Source: Strongylocentrotus purpuratus
Lineage: Eukaryota; Echinodermata; Echinoidea; Camarodonta; Strongylocentrotidae
NCBI RefSeq assembly: GCF_000002235.5
Contig: NW_022145542.1
Location: forward strand, 1,319,300-1,383,299
DNA: 64,000 bases
Reading direction: 5' to 3'
Shown: one piece after another, positions 1-14,035 of the stretch
How the letters are laid out: every line of letters starts with the position of its first letter
Position numbering within the stretch: the first letter of the stretch is position 1
Notes under the pieces: model-generated
Seen by the model: only the letters and a program-made list of their open reading frames with translations
Told to the model about the DNA's origin: nothing
The model's database searches: none
Position numbers and translations under genes: made by a program

Positions 1-1889
1 CAACCATTACCCTGTTCATTAGAAACACATTTTCATTTCTCATTTAATTATATATCTTTAAAGCAATAAGGTAATAGTGCTTGTAATTTGGTTTGGCATT
101 TCCGACAGTTGTATTTGTAATTAAAGAAAGAAAATTACTTTCAGATATTTTCTGAGTTTAATTACAACGATCAGTCTTTTAGATTTTTCATATTTTAAAT
201 TATGATAAAAATACAAATCTCCAGGTAAATACACATACATGTATATCATAACAAGTTCAGCTTTAAACAGCAAGCATTTTCTATCCCAAAGACAAATCTG
301 TGCAACATTGACAGTGTGTGTATTAAGATACAAGTATGTATATGCATACAACTCTGACTACCACTAGTTTGGCAGAAAGCAATGAGAACACATCATGGCT
401 CTGACATCTTCCCTGAAAAGATACAGTCGAACAGCTAGCTATACTATAGACCCCCATCTTGCCTCTATTGATTTCTGTTGGAAGGCAAAGATTACCGTAC
501 AGAGGTACTCAATACTCCCAAACATCGCTACCGCAGTAGGATTGAATTCAGCTAGCGCCGGGCCGGGGATAAAAAACAAACCGCATATGTTGCACATCTT
601 GTCTAACAATAATGCTTTTATGAGATGCAAACTAAATTGATTGCAAAGTGGTTACTATGAAGTTCGGTTTTCAAGCAACAATTAGACTAGAGCCAGTGCT
701 CTTGAATTTCATTCATGAAATACAGTATATGTGTTACACTTGTGTGATTTACTCCATTCCCTTGATAGGTTCAAGAATTCTCTACAAAATGTACTTCTAT
801 CATTATAAATTTGCTGACATAAATGTAAGTAAAACAGAGGTTTTTTTTTTATCTCTCAAATGATCCAATCCTGTAATAAAGACTAAGCCTACAGCATATG
901 AATCAGTCCTAGGAAAAATGTCAAAAACATTTTCCCCCTTTTTTCCCTATTAACCCATCTTCAAGTATCATTTTCAGCAATTTGTGACGTTAAAGAGAAT
1001 TCAAGAACGGTCCATATTTTGTACATACTTTCTATGGAAAGATATTTATATTTTTTTAAGAGTTAGTATAATTTTACTCTGTTTAAAACTAAATATAATG
1101 CTAATTTTTACCACATATAAAACCCTATCACCCCATGAATATTACCAAACCACCTTCATCAAATGTTGTATAAAAACCTTTTTACAGGTCATTGGCCAAA
1201 ACAAGTTAAAATTTGGGAGTGAAAATCTACTCAGTGAATTCCACGAACTTAGCATGCTTATTTCCTGATAACTTAACATACAAAGAAAGGGATCAGTTAA
1301 TTTGCCCACGCTCAATATTACATGTACCAGTACATTACCAAGTACCTACTGTAAACAAAACCAATTGCCACAGGTTCTTTCATGTGATGTGCAGAGTCGG
1401 ACTGTTTTATAAATAAGCTTTAAAACTAATTTTTTTTTTAACTACTCATGTTTGATTGTTGTTATCCTAATGTCCTTGAACATGCCTTGATCGTGTTAAT
1501 AGGAGTATGAAGTTGGTATTTTATAGAGACTTTATCAAAGATGTAATATTCTTCTGAAAATTCTGTACTATAAAGTATGTACTCCATATACATTGTACAT
1601 GATCATGAATTCAGTCTTTGTATAATCTTGCAATTTATATTGCATTGTATATGATTAAAAATTTATTCTATACTCATTTCATATCAGCATAGGAATAAAT
1701 AGGGACTTTGTGAATACGTGAATGATAAAATATAAAAATTCTCAGTCATTAGCTGCTACTATTAAAAAGATCATCCAGATTAGGTTTCACACGTTTCACA
1801 AACACATCTAATTCTTCACATCTTTTACTAAAAATAGATGCGAATTTCACTCTACCCAAAGTGCAGCAAGTGACCAGGTAAAATGTGTC

Positions 1890-2385
1890 GTGAAATGGAA
1901 ACTGATTTGCAAGCAAAAATTGTTCAGAATGGCTCGAAATTAGCATTTCTGAAGGAAAGCAGCGCAAGAGGGGAAACAGGCATCCTCAAGTGCGCTTGAT
2001 TAGATTATACCAATGAGCTTGTCGCCCTGGAGAACACTAAACACCGCCTGATCAATAATTCTCAAACAGCAATATTAAATCTGAAAAAATACTGCCGACC
2101 CAAAGTTGGTTATTCTTTCTCCGCAGCATCCCCTCCGCTCAAAAGGTCATTCGATTCAGATTATGGGTGAAAGAAAATTGGTGCTGGAGGGGTTAAGGGG
2201 GTTTCTGTTTGCACGATTATTCAAATTAACACAACAAATCCTATTTGGGAGATGCAGCGTAAACGTTGGCCGGACTAGTAATGAAATCAGCGATACCGAT
2301 AACTGGGTTACCGGGCAATTAACCAGGGGAGGGGTGGGTGAGCGTGACAAACCCTGCCACAAATCTTAGCTGTAAATTGTTTGGA
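1890..2385. promoter_or_regulatory. Candidate cis-regulatory block in intron
   Basis: About 500 bases of non-repetitive, higher-complexity DNA inside AT-rich intron. It contains two adjacent GATTA-type homeodomain cores near 1999-2008 and several other ATTA/TAAT cores. Neither strand has an exon-like open frame bounded by splice signals. Composition and position suggest an intronic enhancer. Nothing in the sequence proves activity, and no conservation check was possible. Confidence 0.25.
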
Positions 2386-3496
2386 CTATGATGGGATTGG
2401 AAGCCACAAATAGCTGAAGGCTTTTACTTGAACCCTAAGATCGGTGGTATTGTCTTGCAAACGGGTGATTACATATTAAAAGCTGTGATTCACCACATAA
2501 CCCTCCAGTGTACTACTACTGTACTTGCACCTCACATCAACACACTGCATTGCTCCTCTGCAGTGAACTGTGTGGAATAACCTGTTAAATGCCTCCAGTA
2601 TATTATACTGATAGATCTACCATAATAAAGGAACTACTCAATCAATACTAAATTTCAATATCCATGACCATGTGTAACAAGTGCAGTAACTTCTAAAGCT
2701 TTTCCTAGCATACTCATCAAATTCAGCAATAGCAAAGAAAGAGTTACATGTATGCACTTACCACTTGCCAAAATTTAGTAAATAAATTAGAATGTCATCA
2801 TCCGGTTAGATCAACTTGTCATTAGATGCAGTCCCAGAACACAAATATCTGTCTTGCTGTAGAGTAACCCAACTTCTCTGTTATTATATGTCCATGCCTA
2901 CTCACATATATCACAAGTAATAATGACTGGGCTTATCACCCTCCCTCTCAGATCAGGTCAAAGGTTAACTGGCCTTTCTGGGCCATAACTCCCCATTTTG
3001 ATTAATGGGGAATTTCTTGGGTGTCATTGAACCCAAAGCCCATGTCCATAACAAACTAGAAATTGAAATCGGCAAAAACAGCCTCATAAATTGAAACTGA
3101 TTTGATAATGTACATTTCATAGAGAGAAATAGTATTCAAATATCATACAAAAATATTTTGGATTGTGTTTTCCTCTCAATCTCATGAAGGCCTCATATAC
3201 AGGAAACTATATAATCTCACGTTACGCATCCACTAAAAGTTTATCAACAAGTATTTGTTTTTGTTGTTTTTGTTGTTGAATTCCTTGAATGATACCTGTA
3301 ATAAAGTTTAATGTGTCTAATCCTTGTACAGAATGTCTACATATCACACCTTTCTTATCAAGTTAATTGCTTGGTTGGTAGGATTAGTTACATGGTGACA
3401 AAGTGTACTGTAAGCAATCCCCATGGTATGACCACATATTACCACGCTGACAAAGAATATAAATGCCTCAACTAACTCTAATATATGACAGGGAAA

Positions 3497-3541
3497 ATGA
3501 AACAAAGCACATTATATGCACATAACGTGCTTTGTTTCATT
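3497..3541. repeat. Short perfect hairpin
   Basis: AATGAAACAAAGCAC at 3497-3511 is followed after 15 bases by its exact reverse complement at 3527-3541. The loop is itself partly self-complementary (ttatatgcacataa). It is too short for an annotated miRNA precursor and too isolated for a known MITE end. It may be the relic of a small inverted-repeat element. Confidence 0.5.
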
Positions 3542-4975
3542 GTTGACATAACTTATGATTTTTCTCGGTTTGAGAAAGTTGTATATCTTTAAAGCTCCTC
3601 CCCTAAAAAAACAAAGTGACAGACAAAAATGACTCTAATCTTAGTGTCTTTAAAATGGACATCTTGTTTGTGAGGCAAATTATTTTCATTTAGAATATTC
3701 TTAATTCATTCTTGGAAAGTTAAGTTCATTCTTTTGACTAAGTGAGTGTGATTTATCATCACCACCCTTAGTTCGTATACAAACCTGAGATGATATAGCT
3801 CTACAAACCAGTACAACAACCAACGTGATCCCACCCTATCCCGGCCCAGACGGATGTGTATACCCCTATCACCCATGGGATATACTCCTTTCACCTTTGA
3901 CCTGCCCCAGAGTCAGTCTCTTCGCGGAGGTGCTTCGTCAGGAAGCGCCCATAATCACAAAGAAAAATACATGTGGGAGGTAATAATTGGTCAAACTTAG
4001 CTTCCATGAGCCTCACGATCAAGTGAGAGTATACCCCTCAAGACTTGTTTTCCTTTCATACTCGTAAGAGGGTTAAGAAAGGTCATTAAATCAATGATTT
4101 CTTCTCAAAATCGAGGGGGGGGGGGAGAAAATCACATATTTTGTGAGTCAAAAGATCCACAAATGTACCCCTAGTTGCTCTACCAAAGCCAAAGTCTATT
4201 TGTTTACAGTGCATAATACACTTGTACACTTACATGTACACCCACACACGTCACATCATCTTATCACAAAAATAGTAGTACCTGCACTTATATTCATTAT
4301 GTCATCGACAAATAAGTACACTGATTACAGGTCCTGGTTAATGGTAGTGAATGAACACAAACCTGTAAATCCCAAGCCTTTGTGTGTGAAAATGAAAATA
4401 TCTACACCTGTACAGTAGGTGATTTAATATTTTGCGATGTATTATTGTTTAAAAATTATATTTCATTAATCAGCTATTTTTGCAACATGAAAACTGATAT
4501 GAATCTGGAACTCTCATGAAAGCTGAATGTTGTAAAAATTATTGATTAAAAACACTGACCTTTTGCAATACACAAAACTTTCTCACCAGGAAAATGTACG
4601 TCACTGAGGATTCACATCAGTTTCTGGTTTTACAGTAAACTGAGAACTATTTGTTCAAACGAATCAACTGGAAGCTCATCAAAACCTTTAAAAGTTAATG
4701 GATTTCGATAATTAAAACTCAGGAGGCATCCTCCACAGGCAACAATTAACAACAAATTAGGAGTTGATATCAAATGCAGCGCATAGAGGTGTTGGTGGGG
4801 CTGCAGAAGAGAAGGAGAAGGAATGTCAACGGGTGAACTATGATGAGTGATAGCTTCCTGGTTTGGGATATCAAAGACTTGTTTCTATCTGATCATTCTC
4901 TTACACACTCTCGGTATCAGTAATCAAAACTATGGCAACAATTCTGGGGGCGCTCTCTTTTGAGGAGTTCACATA

Positions 4976-5325
4976 AGGTCTGTTCTCATCAGCTCGAGAT
5001 TGCCTTATATCCGGCTATTTGAACTATCCCCATCGCAAGTTGCAGTTAGCGAGATATTTGGTCGAGATAATCATCCCAAGATATCTTGGGCTAGTTTGCA
5101 AACTATCCCGCTATTTGGCAAACTATCCTGCTATTTATTCGTTGTGTCTTCACCAGCCCGAAGACTCGCACTATGCGCGAACGCTGAGCAAAATATCTCG
5201 AGCTCGAGTTTCAAGTTTCAAGTCAAGTCTTGAGCTGATGAAGACGTACTTTGTAATTTCCGGTTTATTTCCCAAATCAGAAATAGCAGGCTATTTGGCA
5301 ATCTCGAGCTGATGAGGACAGGCCT
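4976..5325. mobile_element. Inverted-repeat (MITE-like) element, about 350 bp
   Basis: The left end AGGTCTGTTCTCATCAGCTC and the reverse complement of the right end (AGGCCTGTCCTCATCAGCTC) match over about 29 bases with two differences, continuing through GAGATTGCC on both sides. The interior carries repeated GCTATTTGGCAAACTATCC-like segments near 5100-5140 and a CTCGAGCTCGAG palindrome near 5200. It has no coding capacity. I did not find a clear target-site duplication, so the superfamily is open. Confidence 0.65.
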
Positions 5326-7559
5326 TTAGATCAGTTTCATACAGTGCACTGTAAGAAAGTTCTTTCTTCATCCCCCTTTACTTTTACAGCAAATGGTATT
5401 CTGCTCTTAGTCTTACTTAATCTTAAAAATATCTGTTTTAAAATGTGTTTGGTCAATATGCAAATAACCAGATAGGAAACTGGAAGCATGTGATTTCTTC
5501 TGAAAGCAGAAAAATCATGATTTAAAGATTCATAGATAATAGAATGTAGCTGCATTATCATGCAGAGAACATGCAGTACATTTTTACCAATGATTTCATG
5601 TCAGTATAAATACTGAGATATTGTTGTTTTCTTTAAATAATGTGCAAATAATAAAACAAATAAGAAGTATCAATACATTATAGAGAGAATAAATTAGATA
5701 CAATTGACATTCATAATATTATGCTCTATCTAACTGAAAACGTTGTTGGGGACGAGCAAAACAATCAAATCCAAACATAGAAGGGTAAACCCACGTACAT
5801 TTAAGAAACAGAGATTAGACAGATTTGAGAGAGAAACAAAGAAGCAGCACATAGCTTTGTGTGTGTATTGTAGGGGTCATACCATCACTTTAAGATGTTT
5901 AGAGGTCGGGTCATGGAAGTCAAGCTCCCACAACAGACAGAGGAACCCATTTATCATCCCTGAATTTGAGGTTTAGGGAGACGATCTAGAAATGGGGTGA
6001 ACCGGGTACCACGTTACATCCTAGAGCTTTGTGAATGGTCCAAGGCTTCATAAAAAAGATGTTTTTATTTTTAAATTGGTAGGTTCATGCAAAATGAAAG
6101 GAAAAGATGGCTGAAATTAATCCTCATTAATAAATCATTTTGATTGTGTTAAGATATTTCCCTCACAAAGTTTTTTTTTAATATGACCCTGCCAAAAGTG
6201 AAATAACAGATTGGATTAGACTGAAATATTCTGAAATGACAAACTTAAAAGAAAAAATCTTCTTGTTGCACTTATTGCAATAAAAATACAAAAATATGCA
6301 TAAAAGTAAACAAAATAATTCCTGGATGTCCTTACTTATTCTTCAGTTTAAATACTTAATCATCTTTTGTGAATGTAGTCATTTCCTACATAGTTCTTTG
6401 CATTACTGGTACAGAGAATTGCTATTATCCATTCTAATGTATTTCTGCATCTACAAGAACTCACTCACCGTGAAACTTCCATCTTGCTACTTGCTTCATT
6501 TCTTCTCTATCGATCAATCCATCCCAGTCACAAAGCAACTCCAGAAGTACATTCTATTCTTTAAATGGCAGCGACTTTGCTGAGCTTGCTACATCATGAA
6601 CAACAAATTCCTGCTGAGCCTTCTCCTACCAAAACCATCAAGAACTTGATACCTGTATATACCTCTCCTAATCTTAGTTCACTCCCTTCTCCGTCTCCAG
6701 CGGAAGACAGACCTTGAGCCAGTAGTAACCCTGACTTTGTCTTTGATTTCTCTCTCGAAAGTGGATACTCCCTCCCTCGGTCCGCACAATCACCATTGTA
6801 GTTTTGTAACATGAGGAATGTTGGTTTTTGACAACCATTGCGAGGCTTTAACATTAGGTAAACAGCATGGCCCTGCAGACCGAATTCTTCACAAATTTAT
6901 TCACTGGATTATGAAAGAGGAAAGTGCATTTATTATTTGCTTGCCTTCTGATTGAACTATTTGGTTTCTATCTTTCGGCCACACAACTTGTTTTTATCAC
7001 CAGTTTAATACAGAAATGATCAAAATCAATATTAGATCATTGGACTTGATATACACATGTACTCAAATACCGAGTAGCCCCTTACAGAGCAATCAAACCT
7101 TTTGAATAACAGTTGTGACACTTCCACGTTCATAGTTACCGAAAGAGATGCAAACTAATAACTTTTTCCCAAAAAAATTCCTATACTTCAATGATCAATC
7201 AATGCCAATGGGCAATAAAATTTGATGTACCAGATATTTTGAAAGTGTTTCTTTTTCTTCTGTATTGCGTTACACCTGAATAGATAGCACATTTGATGTA
7301 TGGATATTGCAGAATAAGTTTGTGTAAAGATGGAGTTGTATTGACTAAAAAGCTATGATTAATTTTGTAACCAAAGGACAGCAAAATGAATTTAGTGCTT
7401 TCTACTGAATTACTTGGTAATGCTAACACAAGTACATTTGGTGTATTTCTTCAGGTATGAGCATGATTCATCAAAATGAATAGTATTGAATTTTCTAGGA
7501 AGAACTGCTTAACCACTAGAAAGAGAACACCCTGGTCATGCTAATCTGTTATTACGAAA

Positions 7560-8060
7560 GAAGGTGGAGACCGACCAACAAGGATTGCATCAATGAGAGA
7601 TTGAGAGGCAAGCAACGGTCTTTTCAGAGCACATAAGTATTTTCTGGAGTGTTGAGCTGATTCTTGAGTTGAGAGAGCTGTTACATAACAACACCCATTG
7701 GCACCTATTGGTCTGGGCACTACAGTCCTGATGCAGGTGAAAATGTGCCTATTGTAGTCCGCCCGGGTGATCAAAAGGGCAGAGAGAACGGAACGAGTCA
7801 AGGTGTCATAAAGGTGTGCAAAAGGGGCGCTTTGTGCCACCTTTTGTTTGCTCAATCCTCCAGCGGAGTATGCATTCACACCTCTGCAACAAAAGAAAGG
7901 CAGGTCTCTTCAAAAGGCCCCACTTGATGTGGCTCAAAAGATGGGAGGATTGCAAGCCATACAAAAGAATGCATACCATAGACACACAGTCCCAGTTACC
8001 TCCCCCTACACAGCTAGCCCAGGCACAGGTAAAGGTACCTGTATAGTCGGAGCATAGGTG
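7560..8060. promoter_or_regulatory. Candidate cis-regulatory block in intron
   Basis: About 500 bases with a higher GC content than the surroundings, no internal repeats and no splice-bounded reading frame on either strand. Overlapping short frames in several phases fit non-coding DNA better than a gene. Its place in the long leading intron of a developmental transcription factor gene makes an enhancer possible. The call rests only on composition and context. Confidence 0.2.
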
Positions 8061-8689
8061 TGTGGAATGGAATGCAGCCCCATGCTGTTATTCCTACCTT
8101 CAAATTGGTAGAAGATATTATGCTGTGTTCACCTTTTCAAATCGATATAAGGCTACAACTTACTGAAAGTAAAGGCTGACACACATTGCATATGATCACA
8201 TTTGAGTATAATATTTTGCATAATTATATAGTATTCTGTAAATAAAGTATGATAAGCCTATTAATAAGAAGATAAATCCCTGCTTTTCTTAGGATTCTTC
8301 CTAGTCTGGCATGGTTTGGTCACTTACCAGTATGCTACTTACGAATTCAAATAGTACTTTGTAAGGTGCTGTTTACATTTAGGGAATATGACATACTGAA
8401 CACTGTAGTGTATCTCTCTTAAGCATTGGGACAGTAAGATGGCCAACAAAAGCAAGCACCAGATAAATTCTTTTTTAAAAAGATGTACTGTAAGATTGAA
8501 ATATTTTTCAAGTGTGTTTACTAACACAGCCAGAATTATCTTTTGACACATTACATGTGGTTGATAACTTTTTCACCAAAAACTTTCAAATGTACTCTTT
8601 TAAAGACATTAAAATGTATTCATGAACTATAAAAGTATTAAAACCGTTTATGTTTTTACTCAGAACCTAAAATACTGCCTCTAGGCACT

Positions 8690-9110
8690 TTGATTTCCTG
8701 CAAAGCTTCTTTCAGAGAAAGAATGCGGCCGGGGTATAATGAAACCATTCACACCTTTGCGCTCAGCCAGTCTTCTTTGTCTTGGATAATTCAATTACGC
8801 CTCAAGCCCCCTCTTCAGCTATCTCTCACAAACTACAAACTTCTGCATGCCACGCAAGATTTAAGACACCTCAATCTGGTCTCAGAAGTTGAAGCAAAAG
8901 AAATCCTCTCGGGGACATGGGGAAACAACGGTTGCCATGACAATGACATGCGTATTCCCAAGCGTTGTAAAGGTAAAGCTTTTGTGACCGTCTTTCTATT
9001 CTGACAATAGAGAGAGTTCTCAACCTAAACCTCGGGTTGGCAGTAAACTGCTAGGATGGGTCTGAGGAGCTTGCCGTTGCAACTCAATGTGATTACAACA
9101 CTCATCGGGA
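8690..9110. promoter_or_regulatory. Candidate cis-regulatory block in intron
   Basis: Non-repetitive block of moderate GC with a 104-codon plus-strand frame (8690-9004) that has no recognisable domain and no credible splice context. I read it as possible regulatory DNA rather than a gene. Support is compositional only. Confidence 0.2.
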
Positions 9111-9761
9111 AGACGTTGCTATGAGGCAGGGAAACATGTAACAAATACATACCGGTACAGATAATGAGAATATATAGAAAAAGTCATCCCGATGCAGATG
9201 AGATGGCAGATACTAATGACCTAATTTTAAAAATGTGACATGAGGAGGTGTCTTTCTTTTTAATCTATCCCCAAAATAAGTTGGTATTTAAAACATTTAA
9301 AGAAGGCCAAAATTATCCTATACAGTGAAGGGACAACTGTATTACAGTTTTCGATACATACCACTCAACTCTTTAGAAATTGTGAATATTAAATTCAAAT
9401 CCAGTTAACATTATTGAGGTAACGTTCCTGTTGTATCATTTTTTTAATCACTTTTCAATCCACTCAGTAGTCAGATATGGATCAGAATGATCACACAGTA
9501 TTATTCTCTATTTAAACAGAAGCATATAATAAAAATGAATCTCTGGTAAGAAGACTATAAATACAAGAGGGGAGGAAGGGATACAGGACCGTTCGTTGAA
9601 CCTGAACGGCTGACCCATCATGCAATGCATCAATGGAATGCTGATTGCTTACTTTGAAGTGAAGTGTTGAGCCGCAAGACCAAGTAATCCTACTCTCGAC
9701 TCTCAGCCTCTTCCTATGTGTGCCATTTTCTAGTACTATTGCATGTATCATTTTTAATATA

Positions 9762-9940
9762 ATATACAAATAATGAATGGTTATGAGTTCAATAGTGCGA
9801 ATATGTTCATGAGTTGAAAGATTAACATTCTATTCAACGAGGCGTCAGCCGAGTTGAATAGAATTAACGTTAATCTTTCAACGAATGAAAATATTTGCAC
9901 TATTAAACGAATGAAAAACATTCATTATTTGTTTTATACG
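9762..9940. repeat. Inverted repeat with about 80-bp arms
   Basis: Left arm about 9762-9839 and right arm about 9854-9940 are imperfect reverse complements. Both carry the series CAAATAATGAATG, CAATAGTGC or TTAATAGTGC, GTTGAAAGATTAAC and TTCTATTCAAC. They enclose a 14-base centre (gaggcgtcagccga). A transcript could fold into a long imperfect hairpin. It is probably a small foldback or MITE copy. Confidence 0.65.
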
Positions 9941-10223
9941 ACATCGAAGAAGACCTAATAGAACGTTAATCAACAAATTATGCTTTACTCCTTATAAAGA
10001 TAAATTACAGTTCGAGTCAAGCCTTCTTGATCTTGCCTTCGCGTCAGATACACGCAGGGATACGCGCGCGCACATGCAGCAGAGAGGTACGCAGTCTGCA
10101 TATAACCACAAATGCACGGCGCATATAACCAAAAATGCACGACCGTGCAATATACCATCTATTGAATATCATGTGACCAACAATCGTCCAATCAAATGAC
10201 AAGGATCCACGTAGGTGTTGTAC

Positions 10224-10485
10224 AATACATAATATTATAAATATGAGGTAAATACTGATGAATTAAATTCAAGGGATTTAAATTTGCAGTTATCTTTTCA
10301 TGACATGCTAACTATTGTGATAGGTTTTGTGCACTGTTTTATACTACATAATATAATACATAATATTATAAATATGAAGTAAATGCTGATGAATTAAACT
10401 CACGGGATTTAAGTTTGCAGTTATCTTTTCATGAGATGCTAAATATTGTGATAGATTTTGCACACTTTTTTATTCTCCTTTTTAA
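10224..10485. repeat. Two-copy tandem duplication, 131-bp period
   Basis: The segment starting AATACATAATATTATAAATA at 10224 recurs at 10355 and continues in register through GATGAATTAAA, GGGATTTAA and TTTGCAGTTATCTTTTCATGA in both copies. They differ at roughly one base in ten. The duplication is local and directly adjacent, with no flanking element visible. Confidence 0.8.
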
Positions 10486-11369
10486 AAAATAATATGAGAT
10501 AAATATACAAAGAGAAATATTTTAAAGCTTTATAATGAATTTTGCCTTCTCTGGTAAATGAGTAAAGATCTGATTAGAGGAAACAGATAGCTAATAAACA
10601 AATCTTCTTGATAAGCTTTGAAATTAACAAGGACGAATTTCTTGAGATAAGTTATTATCCCGGATATTACAGCTTGTAAGTTGCTCATCTGAGAGAAGGA
10701 AAGTCATGCTGCTACCGAAGGGATTTTTAACTTAAAGGACTACTGCACATCTATATTTTTTGTTTACAATTAAACGAATGTTATCAGAGGTTATTTCCTT
10801 ACAAGTCTAAAGTAAATAATTTGTCAGATATACTTATATACCATGATTTTGGGGGTACCCGGTATGTACAGCAATTATAAGATTAATTTTGTACAAGAAT
10901 ATTTAAGGGATATCTAGAAAAGAAAGGAATAAAATAAGACTATATCATTACAAATAAATTTAAAAAATCAATACTGGATATATTTCTGACTGCTTAAAAA
11001 AATATTTTCAAACAAATCAAAAATCCTTTTTTTTTTTTACAATAAGAGAATATTATTGCTTCTCTTTCATTGTACATCACATGAAGTTATGAACCATATT
11101 CTTCCTACGTACATATGTGAAGTACATCATATTCATTCTACGGTAGTCAAAGAATTCTTTCAGCCTGAAATCAATACAAAAAGGTAAAATTATACTGGAA
11201 AAAATCCCCACTCTCTGTCTTTCTGTCAAACTTTATAAAATCAAACACAATACATCATAGCCTAAATGAATTATGTACCCAAGATGGACTGTCATTTAAA
11301 ATCTATGTACAGTACATGTAGCTACAGTTGTAGTCTTTCTTTAATTAGTGTTTAGGTTTGAGAGCATGT

Positions 11370-11620
11370 TAGCTTTCTGTCAACACGATTGCAGCAAGGA
11401 TATTGAGTAGGAGGAAGGAGGCTAGCTATTAAGACTCTACAATCACGATGTTTGCGGGATCTCAGCCTGAATGTGACTGCAACAAAAGAAAAAGTTTCGG
11501 AGGCGAGAGGGAAATTAATCAAATTAGGGCTTTTAGTAGAGCCCTGTTAGAGCGCTATTTATCCACCAAGGGGTTAGGCAAGGCTGTATAAGGATTTTAG
11601 TCGGAGGTGATGACAGACAT
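11370..11620. promoter_or_regulatory. Candidate cis-regulatory block in intron
   Basis: A 250-base non-repetitive block of balanced composition with ATTAATC and CAAATTA homeodomain-type cores together near 11513-11527, in otherwise AT-rich intron. No reading frame is kept. Candidate enhancer by composition and context only. Confidence 0.22.
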
Positions 11621-13839
11621 GCAAAATAATACACTGATATTGGATGATTATTATGCACTGTAGATTCAATGACTTGTGTCACAATCTGAAATTTACGAGA
11701 TTATAAACGTCAATGTATTAGGAATTTATTAAATATAACTATCATTGTTATCTCAATTTTGTTAATTCTTATCAACATGATTTGAAAAATAAATAATTTG
11801 ATGGTCCTTTTTCTTTCTTTCTTTTTTCTTCCTTTTTTTGCACATGCATCTTTAAAAATACGTTGGGTGGTCTTTTGATAGGAAAAAAAGAACTTCCTAC
11901 TTCTTAATCTAAAAGAAGGCTTATTGTTATATTTTTAACCTACGTTTTTGCCAATCATATATTAGGCTATTCCTTCCAGAAGTTCCAGTGTGTCATTGAA
12001 GTTTAATTTTTGAATAATTTCACCCTTATCTACTTTCCCTTGGTTTAAGCTAAGGACTATATTTCTAACAATTTCAAAGACAATGAAGAAGGATCATATT
12101 TTTGACAGGTCATTTGATTGTTGCTGTACATGACCAGTTAAATTTAATAACTATTCACATATGATATGACATGGACATTACGCATATTCACATCATAATA
12201 CCACTGCAGTCTCTAAGTATTCAAAGTTCATCTAAACTGCATGAATCATAACCTCAAAATATACAGTGCCAGTCCAACAATATTCATTATTGACTTCATA
12301 TTATTCAAACAGTCTCCCATTTCCATGGTGATTCTTTATCCCACTGAAAGCCCCTGTAGCATTGATTCCACCTTACACAGTCACAGGCAGCATTCAGCTA
12401 AACAAGCTATAAGTGGACGACCTCATGTAGAGACAAACCCTGGTTGACAATCACTGTACACAATAACCCTAACCTGACCCACTATGCAACAAATCAAGGG
12501 CTTATTATAATGAAACATATAAAAAGGGATTCATGGGGAATAGACTATGAGGACATTAAAGAAAAAGAGACTTTAGGGGGTTCATTTGCATACAGCTGCA
12601 CACAATATTACAGTGCGCACACACTGGACTGTGACTCCTTGCACGCGTACGCCAGACGCACACATACACAATGTCATGTGCGCACACTCATACACACACA
12701 AAAACTACAAAAGAACGGTAGACAGGCTTTCAATCTCTCTCTGTATATGAGCAACCTACTGTGCGTAGTACACATGCACTAATAGTAGTACTAGCTACTG
12801 CATAAATTAAAAAAATCCTGTAACACAGGCTACTGTTTAGTGTATACACACACGCCAATCTTTATGGGTGGGGATGAAGGCATACTATTCTATTCTATAG
12901 CAAAGTGGGAGTAAAACTTGAAGTGTATTTGTATCACCATGACATTAAAAGTGATTTATTACACCCGGTTAAGCGTCCAGAAAAAATGGCCTTGGTAATC
13001 CCATATATCACTGGGTCCTTACTTAGGATAGCAGCCTACATCATCTTCATATTTATTATGCACCTGTGACCAGTGTGACCATACATGTATGGCTACATGT
13101 GGGGCAACGTATGAAAATCAGTTATAAGCAGGCTAAATGTACCTTATAATGATACATTGTACACAGGTAGTCTTTCCATGAAGACAATTATTTAGAACTT
13201 TTATTGTGTGTGATTATCATTGCTTGCTTTATTACATGTAGGGCCTATATTTATTTAGCCAGATCGATGAAGAAAAATGAAACGTAGTCAGGACCTGAAT
13301 TAAAAGTTTAGCAAATCCTTTATTTAAAAATATATGTTAGGCTAAATGTAAATATTTTTGGCACTCAACAGTTTTATTTTCTTCATTTTTCGGGAGAAAA
13401 GGGAAGGTGATTACAGACAAAAGAACATAGAAAACTGAACAGGCAATAAAAAACCTATCCAGAGTTTATCTCAAGTCATTATGTACATGTATGTGCAACA
13501 GCCAAAATAATTGAGAAGTTTAAAGATAATATCTTATCTGATTGGAGATTGACTGTTTGCGGAACCCACCCAAATAGAAATAAATTGTACGGAAGCAATC
13601 AAAAAAATTCTTTACAAATGTAGAAAACTAATCCATTCCGTGTTATGTTAAGAGATTACTATCAGTCTCCTCACATGTTGTGCGAGGTATCTGGGGACAC
13701 ATTCCTATAAATACAACAAAAAGTATTTCTTTTGTTTTCAGCCTGCATCACAATCGATATTGACGCAATTAGGAAATTAAATGTGTCATGACAATTTGGG
13801 AGGAGGAAAATGGGTTTTTTGAAGCAGGTAATGAAGATG

Positions 13840-14035
13840 AATGTCGTCAGTGAAAAGTAGAGGAAGATATGAAGGAGATAAAATCCTCCTTGTCTGGCAG
13901 GGTGCGCTCTACGGGCATAACTTTCTTCAGCCTTTTCCTGCCGCTTTTGATAAATGTGTTTCCCGTCATCGGCAATAATTAATTGCTTCTGATCAAAATC
14001 TCTCATAGTTGTTCTTGAAATCATCTGTAGGTTCA
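13840..14035. promoter_or_regulatory. Candidate cis-regulatory block in intron
   Basis: The block contains a TAATTAATTG homeodomain palindrome near 13977 in non-repetitive DNA. A 121-codon minus-strand frame (13671-14036) covers it, and a CAG acceptor-like site stands near its start, but the peptide matches no E-protein segment and has no domain I recognise. I favour regulatory DNA over an exon. Confidence 0.22.

Larger units (their letters stand above)
1..4975. other. Leading intron of the E-protein gene, left section
   Basis: No convincing exon was found here on either strand. The open frames are short and their composition looks like chance. The stretch is AT-rich with a few denser blocks; the clearest, at about 1890-2385, is listed separately. 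There is a G run near 4117. A short perfect hairpin sits at 3497-3541. Given the minus-strand exons at 19.4 and 23.0 kb, this is probably intron of the same gene, but the window ends before the next exon, so that is an inference. Confidence 0.4.
5326..9760. other. Intron, no exon recognised
   Basis: Mostly AT-rich sequence without recognisable genes. Three denser, non-repetitive blocks stand out at about 6590-6860, 7560-8060 and 8690-9110, and could be regulatory. None has an open frame with both splice signals and a recognisable product. The minus-strand frame of about 86 codons at 6594-6854 resembles no family I know. Confidence 0.35.
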